Origin: Aquipseudomonas alcaligenes
GTDB taxonomy: Bacteria > Pseudomonadota > Gammaproteobacteria > Pseudomonadales > Pseudomonadaceae
Reading direction: 5' to 3'
DNA: 64,000 nucleotides
NCBI RefSeq assembly: GCF_900156545.1
Contig: NZ_FTNW01000003.1
Location: 1-64,000 of the forward strand
This document shows positions 8,174 to 26,169 of this stretch, one piece after another. A model generated the notes under the pieces. The model searched no databases, was not told the origin of the DNA, and worked only from the letters and a program-made list of their open reading frames with translations. The position numbers and the translations under genes were made by a program. Position 1 is the stretch's first letter; each line of letters begins with the position of its first letter.

Positions 8174-11100
8174 ATGGCTTACTCATACACTGAGAAAAAA
8201 CGTATCCGCAAGGACTTTAGCAAGTTGCCGGATGTGATGGATGTGCCGTATCTCCTGGCCATCCAGCTGGATTCGTATCGCGAATTCCTGCAGCAAGGAG
8301 TGAGCAAGGAGCAGTTCCGCGACGTTGGCCTGCATGCGGCCTTCAAGTCCGTATTCCCGATCATCAGCTACTCCGGCAATGCCGCTCTGGAGTACGTCGG
8401 CTATCGCCTGGGCGAGCCCGCGTTCGACGTCAAGGAGTGCGTGCTGCGTGGCGTGACTTTCGCCGTACCGCTGCGCGTCAAGGTCCGTCTGATCATTTTC
8501 GACAAAGAATCGTCGAACAAAGCGATCAAGGACATCAAAGAGCAAGAAGTCTACATGGGCGAAATTCCGCTCATGACCGAGAACGGTACCTTCATCATCA
8601 ACGGTACCGAGCGTGTGATCGTTTCCCAGCTGCACCGCTCCCCGGGTGTGTTCTTCGACCACGACCGTGGCAAGACCCACAGCTCCGGCAAGCTGCTGTA
8701 CTCCGCGCGCATCATTCCCTACCGCGGTTCCTGGCTGGACTTCGAGTTCGATCCGAAGGACTGCGTGTTCGTCCGTATCGACCGTCGCCGCAAACTGCCG
8801 GCTTCCGTCCTGCTGCGCGCCCTGGGCTACAGCACCGAGGAGGTTCTGGATGCCTTCTACGACACCAACGTATTCCATGTGAAGGGCGAGACCCTCAGCC
8901 TGGAACTGGTTCCGTCGCGCCTGCGTGGCGAGATCGCCGCGTTCGACATCAAGGACGAGAAGGGCAAGGTCATCGTTGAGCAGGGCCGCCGTATCACCGC
9001 GCGCCACATCAACCAGATCGACAAGGCCGGCATCAAGGAGCTGGAAGTTCCGCTCGACTACGTGCTCGGTCGCACCACCGCCAAGGTCATCGTGCATCCG
9101 GCCACCGGCGAGATCGTTGCCGAGTGCAACACCGAGCTGACCACCGACGTGCTGGCCAAGATCGTCAAGGCCCAGGTCGTTCGCATCGAGACCCTGTACA
9201 CCAACGACATCGATTGCGGTCCGTTCATCTCCGACACGCTGAAGATCGACTCCACCGGCAACCAGCTGGAAGCCCTGGTCGAGATCTACCGCATGATGCG
9301 TCCTGGCGAGCCGCCAACCAAGGATGCCGCCGAGACCCTGTTCAACAACCTGTTCTTCAGCGCCGAGCGTTACGACCTGTCCGCCGTCGGCCGCATGAAG
9401 TTCAACCGTCGTATCGGTCGCACCGAGATCGAAGGCTCCGGCGTTCTGTCCAAGGAAGACATCGTCGACGTGCTGAAGACCCTGGTCGACATCCGTAACG
9501 GCAAGGGCATCGTCGACGACATCGACCACCTGGGTAACCGTCGTGTGCGTTGCGTTGGCGAGATGGCCGAGAACCAGTTCCGCGTTGGCCTGGTGCGCGT
9601 CGAGCGCGCTGTCAAAGAGCGTCTGTCGATGGCCGAGAGCGAAGGCCTGATGCCGCAGGACCTGATCAACGCCAAGCCGGTTGCGGCGGCGGTGAAGGAG
9701 TTCTTCGGTTCCAGCCAGCTCTCGCAGTTCATGGACCAGAACAACCCGCTCTCCGAGATCACCCACAAGCGCCGTGTCTCCGCACTCGGCCCGGGCGGTC
9801 TGACTCGTGAGCGCGCCGGCTTCGAAGTTCGCGACGTACACCCGACCCACTACGGCCGTGTGTGCCCGATCGAAACCCCTGAAGGTCCGAACATCGGTCT
9901 GATCAACTCCCTGGCCGCCTATGCCCGCACCAACCAGTACGGCTTCCTGGAAAGCCCGTACCGCGTGGTCAAGGAAGGCAAGGTCACCGACGAAATCGTG
10001 TTCCTCTCCGCCATCGAAGAGGCCGACCACGTCATCGCCCAGGCATCCGCCACCCTGAACGCCAAGGGCGAGCTGATCGACGAACTGGTGAACGTGCGTC
10101 ACCTCAACGAGTTCACCGTCAAGGCACCGGAAGACGTGACCCTGATGGACGTGTCGCCGAAGCAGGTCGTTTCCGTCGCTGCGTCGCTGATTCCGTTCCT
10201 CGAGCACGACGACGCCAACCGTGCACTCATGGGCTCGAACATGCAGCGTCAGGCCGTGCCGACCCTGCGTGCCGACAAGCCGCTGGTGGGTACCGGCATG
10301 GAGCGCAACGTCGCCCGTGACTCCGGTGTCTGCGTCGTGGCCCGTCGTGGCGGCGTGATCGACTCCGTCGACGCCAGCCGTATCGTGGTGCGCGTAGCCG
10401 ACGACGAAGTCGAAACCGGTGAAGCCGGTGTCGACATCTACAACCTGACCAAGTACACCCGCTCCAACCAGAACACCTGCATCAACCAGCGTCCGCTGGT
10501 GAGCAAGGGTGACAAGGTTTCGCGCGGCGACATCATGGCCGACGGTCCGTCCACCGACATGGGTGAACTGGCGCTGGGTCAGAACATGCGCGTCGCGTTC
10601 ATGCCGTGGAACGGCTTCAACTTCGAAGACTCCATCTGCCTGTCCGAGCGCGTGGTCCAGGAAGACCGCTTCACCACGATCCACATCCAGGAACTGACCT
10701 GCGTGGCCCGTGACACCAAGCTTGGCCCAGAGGAAATCACTGCGGACATCCCGAACGTGGGTGAGGCTGCGCTGAACAAGCTGGACGAAGCCGGTATCGT
10801 CTACGTCGGTGCCGAAGTGCTGGCCGGCGACATCCTGGTCGGCAAGGTCACTCCGAAAGGCGAGACCCAGCTGACTCCGGAAGAGAAGCTGCTGCGTGCG
10901 ATCTTCGGTGAGAAGGCGTCCGACGTTAAAGACACCTCCCTGCGCGTGCCGACCGGTACCAAGGGTACCGTCATCGACGTGCAGGTCTTCACCCGCGACG
11001 GCGTTGAGCGCGACAGCCGCGCCCTGGCCATCGAGAAGCAACAGCTCGACGAGATCCGCAAGGACCTCAACGAAGAGTTCCGCATCGTCGAAGGTGCGAC

Positions 11101-12247
11101 CTTCGAGCGTCTGCGTTCCGCTCTGGTCGGCGCCAAAGCCGAAGGCGGTGCCGGCCTGAAGAAAGGCACCGTGATCGACGATGCCTACCTCGACGGTCTG
11201 GAGCGTGGTCAGTGGTTCAAGCTGCGCATGGCTGACGATGCTCTGAACGAGCAGCTGGAGAAGGCCCAGGCCTACATCAGCGATCGTCGCCAGATGCTGG
11301 ACGACAAGTTCGAAGACAAGAAGCGCAAGCTGCAGCAGGGCGACGACCTGGCGCCGGGCGTACTGAAGATCGTCAAGGTCTACCTGGCCATCAAGCGCCG
11401 CATCCAGCCGGGCGACAAGATGGCCGGTCGTCACGGTAACAAGGGTGTGGTCTCGGTGATCATGCCGGTCGAAGACATGCCGCACGACGCCAATGGCACC
11501 CCTGTCGACATCGTCCTCAACCCGCTGGGCGTACCGTCGCGTATGAACGTCGGTCAGATTCTCGAAACCCACCTGGGCCTGGCGGCCAAGGGCCTGGGCG
11601 AGAAGATCAACCGCATGCTCGAAGAGCAGCGCAAGATCGCCGAACTGCGTAAGTTCCTCAACGAGATCTACAACGAGATCGGTGGTCGTCAGGAAAGCCT
11701 GGATACCTTCTCCGATGCCGAGATTCTGGATCTGGCGAAGAACCTGAAGGGCGGCGTGCCGATGGCTACTGCCGTATTCGATGGCGCCAAGGAAAGCGAG
11801 ATCAAGGCCATGCTGAAGCTGGCCGATCTGCCGGAAAGCGGCCAGATGCGCCTGTTCGACGGCCGTACCGGTAACCAGTTCGAGCGTCCGACCACCGTCG
11901 GCTATATGTACATGCTCAAGCTGAACCACCTGGTCGACGACAAGATGCACGCCCGTTCCACCGGTTCCTACAGCCTGGTTACCCAGCAGCCGCTGGGTGG
12001 TAAGGCGCAGTTCGGTGGTCAGCGCTTCGGTGAGATGGAGGTCTGGGCGCTGGAAGCCTACGGCGCCGCCTACACCCTGCAGGAAATGCTGACCGTGAAG
12101 TCGGACGACGTGAACGGCCGGACCAAGATGTACAAGAACATCGTGGACGGCGATCACCGCATGGAGGCCGGCATGCCCGAGTCCTTCAACGTGTTGATCA
12201 AAGAGATCCGCTCGCTCGGTATCGACATCGAACTGGAAACCGAATAA
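8174..12247 (+). CDS. rpoB: RNA polymerase beta subunit
   Basis: RpoB forms one side of the RNA polymerase cleft and the rifampicin pocket. The 1357-aa length is that of Pseudomonas. The rifampicin region keeps wild-type residues (Q518, D521, H531 and S536, at +5 from E. coli numbering), so no classic resistance change is seen. The catalytic-region segments [10 protein letters not shown] and [21 protein letters not shown] are intact. It is followed 56 bases later by rpoC. Confidence 0.98.
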   Translation: MAYSYTEKKRIRKDFSKLPDVMDVPYLLAIQLDSYREFLQQGVSKEQFRDVGLHAAFKSVFPIISYSGNAALEYVGYRLGEPAFDVKECVLRGVTFAVPLRVKVRLIIFDKESSNKAIKDIKEQEVYMGEIPLMTENGTFIINGTERVIVSQLHRSPGVFFDHDRGKTHSSGKLLYSARIIPYRGSWLDFEFDPKDCVFVRIDRRRKLPASVLLRALGYSTEEVLDAFYDTNVFHVKGETLSLELVPSRLRGEIAAFDIKDEKGKVIVEQGRRITARHINQIDKAGIKELEVPLDYVLGRTTAKVIVHPATGEIVAECNTELTTDVLAKIVKAQVVRIETLYTNDIDCGPFISDTLKIDSTGNQLEALVEIYRMMRPGEPPTKDAAETLFNNLFFSAERYDLSAVGRMKFNRRIGRTEIEGSGVLSKEDIVDVLKTLVDIRNGKGIVDDIDHLGNRRVRCVGEMAENQFRVGLVRVERAVKERLSMAESEGLMPQDLINAKPVAAAVKEFFGSSQLSQFMDQNNPLSEITHKRRVSALGPGGLTRERAGFEVRDVHPTHYGRVCPIETPEGPNIGLINSLAAYARTNQYGFLESPYRVVKEGKVTDEIVFLSAIEEADHVIAQASATLNAKGELIDELVNVRHLNEFTVKAPEDVTLMDVSPKQVVSVAASLIPFLEHDDANRALMGSNMQRQAVPTLRADKPLVGTGMERNVARDSGVCVVARRGGVIDSVDASRIVVRVADDEVETGEAGVDIYNLTKYTRSNQNTCINQRPLVSKGDKVSRGDIMADGPSTDMGELALGQNMRVAFMPWNGFNFEDSICLSERVVQEDRFTTIHIQELTCVARDTKLGPEEITADIPNVGEAALNKLDEAGIVYVGAEVLAGDILVGKVTPKGETQLTPEEKLLRAIFGEKASDVKDTSLRVPTGTKGTVIDVQVFTRDGVERDSRALAIEKQQLDEIRKDLNEEFRIVEGATFERLRSALVGAKAEGGAGLKKGTVIDDAYLDGLERGQWFKLRMADDALNEQLEKAQAYISDRRQMLDDKFEDKKRKLQQGDDLAPGVLKIVKVYLAIKRRIQPGDKMAGRHGNKGVVSVIMPVEDMPHDANGTPVDIVLNPLGVPSRMNVGQILETHLGLAAKGLGEKINRMLEEQRKIAELRKFLNEIYNEIGGRQESLDTFSDAEILDLAKNLKGGVPMATAVFDGAKESEIKAMLKLADLPESGQMRLFDGRTGNQFERPTTVGYMYMLKLNHLVDDKMHARSTGSYSLVTQQPLGGKAQFGGQRFGEMEVWALEAYGAAYTLQEMLTVKSDDVNGRTKMYKNIVDGDHRMEAGMPESFNVLIKEIRSLGIDIELETE

Positions 12248-12252
12248 CACGC

Positions 12253-12284
12253 CTTGCTGCGGCCGCACCGTCGGCCGCAGCAAG
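12253..12284 (+). other. 13-bp perfect hairpin between rpoB and rpoC
   Basis: CTTGCTGCGGCCG (12253-12265) pairs with CGGCCGCAGCAAG (12272-12284) around a CACCGT loop. There is no T run and rpoC must be transcribed through it. It may be an RNase III type processing site or may protect the upstream message. It ends seven bases before the rpoC ribosome-binding site. Confidence 0.7.
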
Positions 12285-12303
12285 TCTGTGAGGAGGAAAG
12301 GCC

Positions 12304-16503
<4,200 letters not shown>

Positions 16504-16508
16504 TGGAT

Positions 16509-16546
16509 CGAGGCCCCGGGCGAGTGATCGCCCGGGGCCTCGTCTT
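16509..16546 (+). terminator. Terminator of the rplKAJL-rpoBC unit
   Basis: A 14-bp perfect stem CGAGGCCCCGGGCG / CGCCCGGGGCCTCG (16509-16522 with 16529-16542) is followed by TCTT. The T run is short but the stem is very stable. Confidence 0.7.
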
Positions 16547-16573
16547 GACTGGGGGCGTGAGTCTCTTTAGACT
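16545..16573 (+). promoter_or_regulatory. Promoter of the str operon
   Basis: TTGACT (16545-16550) and TAGACT (16568-16573) with a 17-base spacer directly follow the rpoC terminator and stand 86 bases before rpsL. The -10 overlaps a small inverted repeat GAGTC-6-GACTC. Confidence 0.6.
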
Positions 16574-16658
16574 CATGCACCCCTAAATTTGGCAGGGCGC
16601 TTGCTCTGCCATTTTGCTTTAGGGCAATAGCGTCGAAAGACAACAGTGGAGCTTATAG

Positions 16659-17030
16659 ATGGCAACTATCAACCAGCTGGTACGCCAGCCGCGCAAGCGT
16701 ATCGTCGAGAAATCCGACGTTCCTGCGCTGCAGAACTGCCCGCAGCGTCGTGGCGTGTGCACCCGTGTGTACACCACCACGCCGAAGAAACCGAACTCTG
16801 CACTGCGTAAGGTGTGCCGTGTTCGTCTGACCAACGGTTTTGAAGTCACCTCCTATATCGGTGGTGAAGGTCACAACCTGCAAGAGCACAGCGTCGTGCT
16901 GATCCGTGGCGGTCGTGTAAAAGACCTTCCGGGTGTGCGCTACCACACTGTGCGCGGTTCGCTGGATACCACCGGCGTTAAAGACCGTAAGCAGGGCCGT
17001 TCCAAGTACGGTACCAAGCGTCCGAAGTAA
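16659..17030 (+). CDS. rpsL: 30S ribosomal protein S12
   Basis: S12 sits at the decoding centre and affects accuracy. The [13 protein letters not shown] segment keeps the lysines that mutate to streptomycin resistance, and [13 protein letters not shown] is also wild type, so no resistance change is seen. The length is 123 aa. It is the first gene of the str operon with rpsG, fusA and tufA. Confidence 0.97.
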   Translation: MATINQLVRQPRKRIVEKSDVPALQNCPQRRGVCTRVYTTTPKKPNSALRKVCRVRLTNGFEVTSYIGGEGHNLQEHSVVLIRGGRVKDLPGVRYHTVRGSLDTTGVKDRKQGRSKYGTKRPK

Positions 17031-17136
17031 TTTTCGGGGCGCCATTTTTCTTTTTATTGAGTCGATAAGAGTAAGGTCGGGCGTAACCGAATGGTTATGG
17101 TCCCGGGCTAACCTGAAGACCGTTTGAGGGCTTATC

Positions 17137-17607
17137 ATGCCAAGACGTCGTGTAGCAGCTAAGCGTGAGATTCTGGACGATCCGAAATACGGAAGCCTGA
17201 TTCTCGCCAAGTTCATGAACCACGTGATGGAGAGCGGTAAAAAGGCCGTGGCCGAGCGCATCGTTTACGGTGCTCTGGAAACCGTCAAAACCCGCAAGAA
17301 CAGCGATCCCCTGGAAATCTTCGAGAAAGCTCTCGACGCCATCGCTCCGCTGGTCGAAGTCAAGTCCCGCCGTGTAGGCGGTGCTACCTACCAGGTTCCG
17401 GTCGAAGTTCGTCCGTCCCGTCGTAACGCCCTGGCCATGCGCTGGCTGGTTGAAAGCGCGCGCAAGCGTGGTGAGAAGTCCATGGCTCTGCGCCTGGCTG
17501 GTGAGCTGCTGGATGCCTTCGAAGGCAAAGGCGCTGCCGTCAAGAAGCGTGAAGACGTGCATCGTATGGCTGAGGCCAACAAGGCTTTCTCGCACTACCG
17601 CTTCTAA
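17137..17607 (+). CDS. rpsG: 30S ribosomal protein S7
   Basis: S7 starts assembly of the 30S head and contacts E-site tRNA. The 156-aa protein begins [11 protein letters not shown], and the conserved [16 protein letters not shown] loop is present. The 106-base gap after rpsL contains a short GTAACC-4-GGTTAT hairpin. In E. coli this gap is the S7 translational repression target, so the same is possible here. Confidence 0.97.
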   Translation: MPRRRVAAKREILDDPKYGSLILAKFMNHVMESGKKAVAERIVYGALETVKTRKNSDPLEIFEKALDAIAPLVEVKSRRVGGATYQVPVEVRPSRRNALAMRWLVESARKRGEKSMALRLAGELLDAFEGKGAAVKKREDVHRMAEANKAFSHYRF

Positions 17608-17637
17608 TTACGGCATCACTACTTTTGCGAGGGCTTT

Positions 17638-19767
<2,130 letters not shown>

Positions 19768-19797
19768 TCCCGCCCTTTAAGTAAGAGGTTTACTGTC

Positions 19798-20991
19798 GTG
19801 GCTAAGGAAAAATTCGAACGTAACAAACCGCACGTCAACGTTGGCACCATCGGTCACGTTGACCACGGTAAAACCACCCTGACCGCTGCTCTGACCCGCG
19901 TCTGCTCCGAAGTTTTCGGTTCGGCCAAGGTCGACTTCGACAAGATCGACTCGGCTCCGGAAGAGAAGGCTCGCGGTATCACCATCAACACCGCTCACGT
20001 TGAGTACGACTCGGCTGTTCGCCACTACGCGCACGTTGACTGCCCGGGCCACGCCGACTACGTGAAGAACATGATCACCGGTGCTGCCCAGATGGACGGC
20101 GCGATCCTGGTTTGCTCGGCTGCCGATGGCCCGATGCCGCAAACCCGTGAGCACATCCTGCTGTCCCGTCAGGTAGGCGTTCCTTACATTGTCGTGTTCC
20201 TGAACAAGGCCGACATGGTTGACGACGCTGAGCTGCTGGAACTGGTCGAGATGGAAGTTCGCGACCTGCTGTCCACCTATGACTTCCCGGGTGACGACAC
20301 TCCGATCATCATCGGTTCCGCTCTGATGGCTCTGAACGGCCAGGACGACAACGAGATGGGTACCAGCGCTGTGAAGAAGCTGGTCGAGACTCTGGATGCC
20401 TACATCCCTGAGCCGGTTCGCGCCATCGACATGCCGTTCCTGATGCCGATCGAAGACGTGTTCTCGATCTCCGGTCGCGGCACCGTGGTAACCGGTCGCG
20501 TTGAGCGCGGTATCGTCAAGGTTCAGGAAGAGATCGAGATCGTCGGTCTGCGTCCGACCACCAAGACCACCTGCACCGGCGTGGAAATGTTCCGCAAGCT
20601 GCTCGACGAAGGTCGTGCTGGCGAGAACTGCGGCGTGCTGCTGCGCGGCACCAAGCGTGATGAAGTCGAGCGTGGTCAGGTTCTGGCCAAGCCGGGCACC
20701 ATCAAGCCGCACACCAAGTTCGAAGCTGAAGTGTACGTTCTGTCCAAGGAAGAAGGTGGTCGTCACACCCCGTTCTTCAAGGGCTACCGTCCGCAGTTCT
20801 ACTTCCGTACCACCGACGTAACCGGTTCGTGCGAACTGCCGGAAGGCGTTGAGATGGTAATGCCGGGCGACAACATCAAAATGGTTGTCACCCTGATCAA
20901 GCCGATCGCCATGGACGACGGCCTGCGTTTCGCAATTCGCGAAGGCGGCCGTACCGTTGGTGCCGGCGTGGTTGCCAAGGTCATCGAGTAA
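19798..20991 (+). CDS. tufA: Translation elongation factor Tu (copy A)
   Basis: This is the second EF-Tu gene, in the standard str-operon position after fusA. The 397-aa protein matches tufB residue for residue. The gene starts with GTG rather than ATG and has four other silent differences from tufB. An unbroken 1085-base stretch is identical between the copies, which points to recent gene conversion. Confidence 0.98.
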   Translation: MAKEKFERNKPHVNVGTIGHVDHGKTTLTAALTRVCSEVFGSAKVDFDKIDSAPEEKARGITINTAHVEYDSAVRHYAHVDCPGHADYVKNMITGAAQMDGAILVCSAADGPMPQTREHILLSRQVGVPYIVVFLNKADMVDDAELLELVEMEVRDLLSTYDFPGDDTPIIIGSALMALNGQDDNEMGTSAVKKLVETLDAYIPEPVRAIDMPFLMPIEDVFSISGRGTVVTGRVERGIVKVQEEIEIVGLRPTTKTTCTGVEMFRKLLDEGRAGENCGVLLRGTKRDEVERGQVLAKPGTIKPHTKFEAEVYVLSKEEGGRHTPFFKGYRPQFYFRTTDVTGSCELPEGVEMVMPGDNIKMVVTLIKPIAMDDGLRFAIREGGRTVGAGVVAKVIE

Positions 20992-21007
20992 TCGACGACT
21001 GCTGGAG

Positions 21008-21036
21008 AAAGGGGCCCTTCGGGGCCCTTTTCTTTT
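21008..21036 (+). terminator. str operon terminator
   Basis: A 10-bp stem with one G-U pair (21008-21017 with 21022-21031), closed by a TTCG tetraloop, is followed by TCTTTT. It is a classic intrinsic terminator after tufA. Confidence 0.88.
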
Positions 21037-21049
21037 AACTGGTTAAAAG

Positions 21050-21078
21050 TTGACACCCCCGGGGGGCATCCGTACAAT
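21050..21078 (+). promoter_or_regulatory. S10 operon promoter
   Basis: A perfect TTGACA (21050-21055) and TACAAT (21073-21078) with a 17-base spacer lie just after the tufA terminator and 65 bases before rpsJ. It is one of the strongest promoter matches in the window. Confidence 0.82.
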
Positions 21079-21143
21079 CACGCCTCCTTTTAACGGGCGT
21101 AGTCCGTCCGTTGGGGAAAGCAGAGATAGAGTCTGAGGTCAAA

Positions 21144-21455
21144 ATGCAAAACCAACAAATCCGTATTCGGTTGAAGGCTTTTGACCATCGCCTGATCGAT
21201 CAATCCACCCAGGAAATCGTGGAAACCGCGAAACGTACTGGTGCTCAGGTGCGTGGTCCTATTCCTCTGCCTACTCGCAAAGAGCGGTACACCGTTCTGA
21301 TCTCCCCGCACGTCAACAAAGACGCGCGTGATCAGTACGAAATTCGTACCCACAAGCGTGTGCTGGACATCGTTCAGCCGACGGATAAAACCGTCGACGC
21401 GCTGATGAAGCTCGACCTTGCGGCAGGCGTGGAAGTGCAGATCAGCCTCGGCTAA
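21144..21455 (+). CDS. rpsJ: 30S ribosomal protein S10 (NusE)
   Basis: S10 is part of the 30S head and, as NusE, links NusG and NusB in antitermination. I chose the ATG at 21144, giving 103 aa beginning [15 protein letters not shown], the usual Pseudomonas start; the frame is open a little further upstream. [15 protein letters not shown] is the conserved loop. It leads the S10 operon. Confidence 0.97.
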   Translation: MQNQQIRIRLKAFDHRLIDQSTQEIVETAKRTGAQVRGPIPLPTRKERYTVLISPHVNKDARDQYEIRTHKRVLDIVQPTDKTVDALMKLDLAAGVEVQISLG

Positions 21456-21538
21456 AACCTGGCGGTTTTAGTCGTGTAACGCTCTGAAATGGGCGGCCAT
21501 AGCGGGTGAAAGCCCCGTACACTCATGAGGTTTACAAC

Positions 21539-22174
21539 ATGACTATTGGTGTAGTCGGTCGTAAATGCGGCATGACCCGCATTTTCACCGAAGAAGGTGT
21601 CTCCATTCCGGTCACGGTCATTGAGATCGAGCCGAATCGCGTCACCCAGTTCAAATCCGAAGAAAGCGATGGCTACCGTGCTGTGCAGGTAACCGTGGGC
21701 GAGCGTCGTGCTTCCCGCGTTACCAAGGCTCAGGCCGGTCACTTCGCCAAGGCTAATGTCGCTGCTGGTCGTGGCGTCTGGGAATTCCGCCTGGAAGAAG
21801 GCGAGTACCAGGCTGGCGATCAGATCACTGCCGAACTGTTCCAAGCTGGCCAGCTGGTAGACGTTACCGGTGAGTCCAAAGGTAAAGGCTATGCCGGTAC
21901 CATCAAGCGCTGGAACTTCCGCGGTCAGGACAATACCCACGGTAACTCCGTTTCCCACCGCGCTCCGGGCTCCATCGGCCAGTGCCAGACTCCTGGTCGT
22001 GTATTCAAGGGCAAGAAAATGTCCGGTCATCTTGGCGCTGAGCGCGTGACCGTGCAGTCCCTGGAAGTGGTCCGTGTCGACGCCGAGCGTAATCTGCTGC
22101 TGGTCAAGGGTGCCGTTCCGGGCGCTACCGGTGGCGACGTGCTGGTGCGTCCGGCTGTCAAAGCTCGCGGTTAA
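21539..22174 (+). CDS. rplC: 50S ribosomal protein L3
   Basis: L3 is an early assembly protein whose loop reaches the peptidyl transferase centre. I use the ATG at 21539 (211 aa, [16 protein letters not shown]), the family start, rather than the longer open frame from 21506. The loop segment with [19 protein letters not shown] is conserved, including the glutamine that is methylated in many bacteria. Confidence 0.97.
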   Translation: MTIGVVGRKCGMTRIFTEEGVSIPVTVIEIEPNRVTQFKSEESDGYRAVQVTVGERRASRVTKAQAGHFAKANVAAGRGVWEFRLEEGEYQAGDQITAELFQAGQLVDVTGESKGKGYAGTIKRWNFRGQDNTHGNSVSHRAPGSIGQCQTPGRVFKGKKMSGHLGAERVTVQSLEVVRVDAERNLLLVKGAVPGATGGDVLVRPAVKARG

Positions 22175-22188
22175 TAGGGGAAGCTGAG

Positions 22189-22791
22189 ATGCAACTGAAT
22201 GTAAATGGCGCTCAGGCTATCGAAGTCAGCGAGCGCACTTTCGGTGGTGAGTTCAACGAGACTCTGGTGCACCAGGCAGTCGTCGCCTACATGGCTGGCG
22301 GTCGTCAGGGTACCCGTGCTCAGAAAACTCGCGCTGAAGTCACCGGTGGTGGCAAAAAGCCGTGGCGCCAGAAGGGCACTGGTCGTGCTCGTTCCGGTTC
22401 CAGCGTTGGCCCGATCTGGCGTGGCGGTGGCGTGACCTTCGCTGCCAAGCCGCAGGATCACAGCCAGAAGCTGAACAAGAAGATGTACCGCGCTGCTCTG
22501 CGCTCCATCCTCTCCGAGCTGGTTCGTCTGGATCGTCTGGTCGTGGTTGAAGACTTCGCTGTTGAAGCTCCGAAAACCAAGGCTCTGCTGGGCAAGCTGA
22601 ACGGCATGGGTCTGAGCGATGTGCTGATCGTCACCGAGGCCGTTGACCAGAATCTGTACCTGGCTGCGCGCAACCTGCCGCACGTTGATGTTCGTGACGT
22701 TCAAGGCACCGATCCGGTCAGCCTGATCGCCTTCGACAAAGTGCTGGTAACCGTGTCGGCCGTGAAGAAATTCGAGGAGCTGCTGGCATGA
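22189..22791 (+). CDS. rplD: 50S ribosomal protein L4
   Basis: L4 lines the peptide exit tunnel; in E. coli it also represses the S10 operon. The tunnel loop with [16 protein letters not shown] is intact in the 200-aa protein. Its stop overlaps the start of rplW by four bases (ATGA), so the two are translationally coupled. Confidence 0.97.
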   Translation: MQLNVNGAQAIEVSERTFGGEFNETLVHQAVVAYMAGGRQGTRAQKTRAEVTGGGKKPWRQKGTGRARSGSSVGPIWRGGGVTFAAKPQDHSQKLNKKMYRAALRSILSELVRLDRLVVVEDFAVEAPKTKALLGKLNGMGLSDVLIVTEAVDQNLYLAARNLPHVDVRDVQGTDPVSLIAFDKVLVTVSAVKKFEELLA

Positions 22792-23087
22792 ACCAGGAAC
22801 GCGTATTCAAAGTGCTGGTTGGCCCGCACATCTCCGAGAAAGCCTCCGTGCTGGCAGATGGTAAGAGCCAATTCGTTTTCAAGGTTGCCGTTGATGCAAC
22901 CAAGCTGGAAATCAAGAAGGCCGTTGAAAGCCTGTTCAGCGTAAAAGTGGACGAGGTCCGCACTGTCAATGTACAGGGCAAGACCAAGCGTACCGCTCGC
23001 GGTCTGGGCAAGCGCAACGACTGGAAGAAGGCATATGTCTCCCTCCAGGCTGGCCAAGATCTCGATTTCACCAGCAGTGCTGAGTAA
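22788..23087 (+). CDS. rplW: 50S ribosomal protein L23
   Basis: L23 sits at the tunnel exit and is the docking site for trigger factor and SRP. The 99-aa product has the typical [12 protein letters not shown] start and the conserved acidic [12 protein letters not shown] segment. Confidence 0.97.
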   Translation: MNQERVFKVLVGPHISEKASVLADGKSQFVFKVAVDATKLEIKKAVESLFSVKVDEVRTVNVQGKTKRTARGLGKRNDWKKAYVSLQAGQDLDFTSSAE

Positions 23088-23101
23088 GGTAGGGGCGCAT
23101 C

Positions 23102-23923
23102 ATGGCAATCGTTAAATGCAAACCGACTTCCGCTGGCCGCCGTTTCGTGGTCAAAGTGGTCAATCAGGAGCTGCACAAAGGCGCTCCTTATGCTCCGCTG
23201 CTCGAGAAGAAGTCGAAGACTGGCGGCCGTAACAACAACGGTCGTATCACCACTCGCCACATCGGCGGTGGCCACAAGCAGCACTACCGTCTGGTCGACT
23301 TCCGTCGCAACAAGGATGGCATTCCTGCCGTCGTTGAGCGCGTGGAATACGATCCGAACCGTACCGCCCACATCGCTCTGCTGAAGTATGCCGACGGTGA
23401 GCGTCGCTACATCATCGCTCCGAAAGGCGTGAGCGCTGGCGATCAACTGGTATCCGGTGCTGCTGCTCCGATCAAGGCCGGTAACTGCCTGCCGCTGCGC
23501 AATATCCCTGTTGGTTCGACCGTTCACGGTATCGAGCTGAAGCCGGGTAAAGGTGCTCAGCTGGTTCGTTCCGCTGGTGCTTCTGCTCAGCTGGTAGCCC
23601 GTGAAGGTGCCTACGTCACCCTGCGTCTGCGCTCCGGCGAGATGCGCAAGGTCCTCTCCGAGTGCCGTGCAACCCTGGGTGAAGTATCCAACTCCGAGCA
23701 CAGCCTGCGTTCCCTGGGTAAAGCCGGTGCCAAGCGTTGGCGCGGCGTTCGCCCGACCGTTCGTGGTGTTGCCATGAACCCGGTCGACCACCCGCATGGT
23801 GGTGGTGAGGGTCGTACCTCTGGTGGTCGTCACCCGGTTTCGCCGTGGGGCTTCCCGACCAAGGGTGCGAAGACCCGTGCGAACAAGCGTACCGACAACA
23901 TGATCGTTCGCCGCCGTAAGTAA
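23102..23923 (+). CDS. rplB: 50S ribosomal protein L2
   Basis: L2 is needed for subunit joining and peptidyl transferase activity. The C-terminal [18 protein letters not shown] segment with the conserved histidine is present, and the length is 273 aa. Confidence 0.97.
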   Translation: MAIVKCKPTSAGRRFVVKVVNQELHKGAPYAPLLEKKSKTGGRNNNGRITTRHIGGGHKQHYRLVDFRRNKDGIPAVVERVEYDPNRTAHIALLKYADGERRYIIAPKGVSAGDQLVSGAAAPIKAGNCLPLRNIPVGSTVHGIELKPGKGAQLVRSAGASAQLVAREGAYVTLRLRSGEMRKVLSECRATLGEVSNSEHSLRSLGKAGAKRWRGVRPTVRGVAMNPVDHPHGGGEGRTSGGRHPVSPWGFPTKGAKTRANKRTDNMIVRRRK

Positions 23924-23939
23924 TTAGAGGGATACGACA

Positions 23940-24215
23940 GTGCCGCGTTCTCTGAAAAAAGGTCCTTTTATCGATCTTCACCTACTGAAGAAGATCGAAG
24001 TGGCGGTGGAAAAGAACGATCGCAAGCCGGTTAAAACCTGGTCGCGTCGCTCCATCATTCTGCCGCAGATGGTCGGTCTGACCATCGCTGTGCATAACGG
24101 TCGTCAGCATGTCCCGGTCCTCGTGAACGAAGACATGGTCGGCCACAAACTCGGCGAGTTCGCTGGTACCCGCACTTATCGTGGGCACGCTGCGGACAAG
24201 AAAGCCAAGCGTTAA
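23940..24215 (+). CDS. rpsS: 30S ribosomal protein S19
   Basis: S19 binds the 30S head near the A-site finger together with S13. The protein is 91 aa, starts with GTG at 23940 and reads [17 protein letters not shown], the normal N terminus. It follows an AGAGGG site. Confidence 0.96.
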   Translation: MPRSLKKGPFIDLHLLKKIEVAVEKNDRKPVKTWSRRSIILPQMVGLTIAVHNGRQHVPVLVNEDMVGHKLGEFAGTRTYRGHAADKKAKR

Positions 24216-24228
24216 GGGGTAAGGAAAG

Positions 24229-24561
24229 ATGGAAGTAGCCGCTAAGCTGTCGGGCGCTCGAATCTCCGCCCAGAAAGCCCGCTTGGTCGCCGACCAGATC
24301 CGCGGGAAGAAGGTGGGCGAAGCGCTCAACCTGCTGGCTTTCAGTTCGAAGAAAGCCGCCGAGATCATCAAGAAAGTGCTGGAGTCGGCCGTTGCCAACG
24401 CCGAGCACAACGAAGGCGCAGACGTTGATGACCTGAAGGTCAGCACCGTTTTCGTCAACGAGGGGCGTTCGCTTAAGCGCATCATGCCGCGTGCCAAAGG
24501 CCGTGCTGATCGCATCGTCAAGCGGTCTTGCCATATCACTGTCAAGGTTGCGGACAAGTAA
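24229..24561 (+). CDS. rplV: 50S ribosomal protein L22
   Basis: L22 lines the exit tunnel beside L4. The 110-aa protein shows the [20 protein letters not shown] start and the hairpin loop segment [16 protein letters not shown], with no macrolide-resistance type indel apparent. Confidence 0.96.
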   Translation: MEVAAKLSGARISAQKARLVADQIRGKKVGEALNLLAFSSKKAAEIIKKVLESAVANAEHNEGADVDDLKVSTVFVNEGRSLKRIMPRAKGRADRIVKRSCHITVKVADK

Positions 24562-24574
24562 CGGAGTCGATCAG

Positions 24575-25261
24575 ATGGGTCAGAAAGTACATCCCGTTGG
24601 CATCCGCCTGGGAATCGTCAAGGAGCACACCTCCGTCTGGTACGCAGAAAAGCGTCAATACGCTGATTATCTGCTGGCCGACCTGCAGGTTCGTGAGTAT
24701 CTCCAGGACAAACTAAAAAGCGCGTCCGTAAGCCGCATCGACATCGCTCGCCCGGCTCAAACCGCACGCATCACCATCCACACCGCTCGTCCCGGCATCG
24801 TGATCGGCAAGAAAGGTGAAGATGTTGAGAAGCTGCGTCAGGACCTGACCAAGCAAATGGGTGTGCCGGTGCACATCAACATCGAAGAGATCCGCAAGCC
24901 GGAACTCGACGGTATGCTGGTGGCTCAGAGCGTTGCTCAGCAGCTGGAGCGCCGCGTTATGTTCCGTCGCGCCATGAAGCGCGCCGTACAGAACGCCATG
25001 CGTATTGGTGCCAAGGGCATCAAGATCCAGGTAAGCGGTCGTCTCGGTGGTGCGGAAATCGCCCGTACCGAATGGTATCGCGAAGGTCGTGTGCCCCTGC
25101 ACACCCTGCGTGCCGATATCGATTACGCCACCTACGAAGCGCACACCACTTACGGTGTGATCGGTGTGAAGGTGTGGATCTTCAAAGGCGAGGTCATTGG
25201 TGGCCAGCTGGAAGAGTCCAAGCCTGCCGCTCCGGCGCCGCGTAAAAAAGCTGCTAAGTAA
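24575..25261 (+). CDS. rpsC: 30S ribosomal protein S3
   Basis: S3 lies at the mRNA entry channel and takes part in mRNA unwinding. I chose the ATG at 24575, giving [14 protein letters not shown] and 228 aa; an open frame 84 bases further upstream runs through the end of rplV and is not used. The KH motif [15 protein letters not shown] is intact. Confidence 0.97.
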   Translation: MGQKVHPVGIRLGIVKEHTSVWYAEKRQYADYLLADLQVREYLQDKLKSASVSRIDIARPAQTARITIHTARPGIVIGKKGEDVEKLRQDLTKQMGVPVHINIEEIRKPELDGMLVAQSVAQQLERRVMFRRAMKRAVQNAMRIGAKGIKIQVSGRLGGAEIARTEWYREGRVPLHTLRADIDYATYEAHTTYGVIGVKVWIFKGEVIGGQLEESKPAAPAPRKKAAK

Positions 25262-25273
25262 GGAGTACGCAAA

Positions 25274-25687
25274 ATGCTGCAACCCAAGCGTACAAAATTC
25301 CGCAAGCAAATGACCGGCCACAACCGTGGTCTGGCTCAGCGCGGTAGCAAGGTCAGCTTCGGCGAATTCGCCCTGAAAGCTGTTTCCCGTGGTCGCCTGA
25401 CTGCTCGTCAAATCGAAGCAGCCCGTCGTGCCCTGACCCGTCACGTGAAGCGTGGCGGTAAAATCTGGATCCGCGTGTTCCCGGACAAGCCGGTTACCAA
25501 AAAGCCCCTCGAAGTTCGTATGGGTAAAGGTAAGGGTGGCGTCGAGTACTGGGTAGCCCAGATCCAGCCGGGCAAGGTGCTGTACGAGATCGAAGGTGTT
25601 CCGGAAGAGCTGGCGCGTGAGGCTTTCGCCCTGGCTGCTGCAAAGCTGCCCCTCGCCACCTCCTTTGTTAAGCGGACGGTGATGTGA
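25274..25687 (+). CDS. rplP: 50S ribosomal protein L16
   Basis: L16 contacts A-site tRNA and organises the peptidyl transferase region. The 137-aa protein carries the [13 protein letters not shown] start and [17 protein letters not shown]. Its TGA stop overlaps the rpmC ATG by one base. Confidence 0.96.
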   Translation: MLQPKRTKFRKQMTGHNRGLAQRGSKVSFGEFALKAVSRGRLTARQIEAARRALTRHVKRGGKIWIRVFPDKPVTKKPLEVRMGKGKGGVEYWVAQIQPGKVLYEIEGVPEELAREAFALAAAKLPLATSFVKRTVM

Positions 25688-25878
25688 TGAAAGCGAAAGA
25701 ACTCCGTGAAAAATCGGTTCAGCAGCTGAACGAGCAACTGCTCGGCCTGCTGCGCGACCAGTTCAATCTGCGCATGCAGAAGGCGACTGGTCAGTTGGGG
25801 CAGTCTCACCTGCTCTCGCAAGTGAAGCGCGACATCGCTCGCGTGAAAACTGTGCTCAACCAGCAGGCAGGTAAGTGA
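25687..25878 (+). CDS. rpmC: 50S ribosomal protein L29
   Basis: L29 sits next to L23 at the tunnel exit. It is a 63-aa, two-helix protein starting [11 protein letters not shown] use the ATG at 25687 that overlaps the rplP stop; a GTG one codon earlier is also in frame. Confidence 0.95.
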   Translation: MKAKELREKSVQQLNEQLLGLLRDQFNLRMQKATGQLGQSHLLSQVKRDIARVKTVLNQQAGK

Positions 25879-25880
25879 TC

Positions 25881-26147
25881 ATGGCTGAAGCAGAGAAAAC
25901 CGTCCGTACGCTGACCGGCCGTGTCGTCAGCGACAAAATGGACAAGACCATCACCGTTCTGATCGAGCGTCGCGTTAAGCACCCGATCTACGGTAAGTAC
26001 GTGAAGCGCTCGACCAAGCTGCACGCCCACGACGAAAGCAACCAGTGCAAAATCGGCGACAAGGTCACCATTCGTGAGACCCGTCCGCTGGCCAAGACCA
26101 AGTCCTGGGCCCTGGTGGAAATCGTCGAACGTGCCGTGGAAGTCTAA
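25881..26147 (+). CDS. rpsQ: 30S ribosomal protein S17
   Basis: S17 is a primary 16S rRNA binder of the OB fold. The 88-aa product begins [23 protein letters not shown], the usual start. The ATG at 25881 comes right after the rpmC stop, with a GTG two codons upstream in the same frame. Confidence 0.95.
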   Translation: MAEAEKTVRTLTGRVVSDKMDKTITVLIERRVKHPIYGKYVKRSTKLHAHDESNQCKIGDKVTIRETRPLAKTKSWALVEIVERAVEV

Positions 26148-26169
26148 GGACTAAGGGTCGGAGAAAGAT

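Noticed and set aside
9701..9784. Rifampicin-resistance change in rpoB
   Set aside because: All key residues of the resistance region are wild type.
8183..12283. 1366-codon - strand frame opposite rpoB
   Set aside because: Long antisense frames are expected in GC-rich genes with G/C third positions; the composition is unlike a protein.
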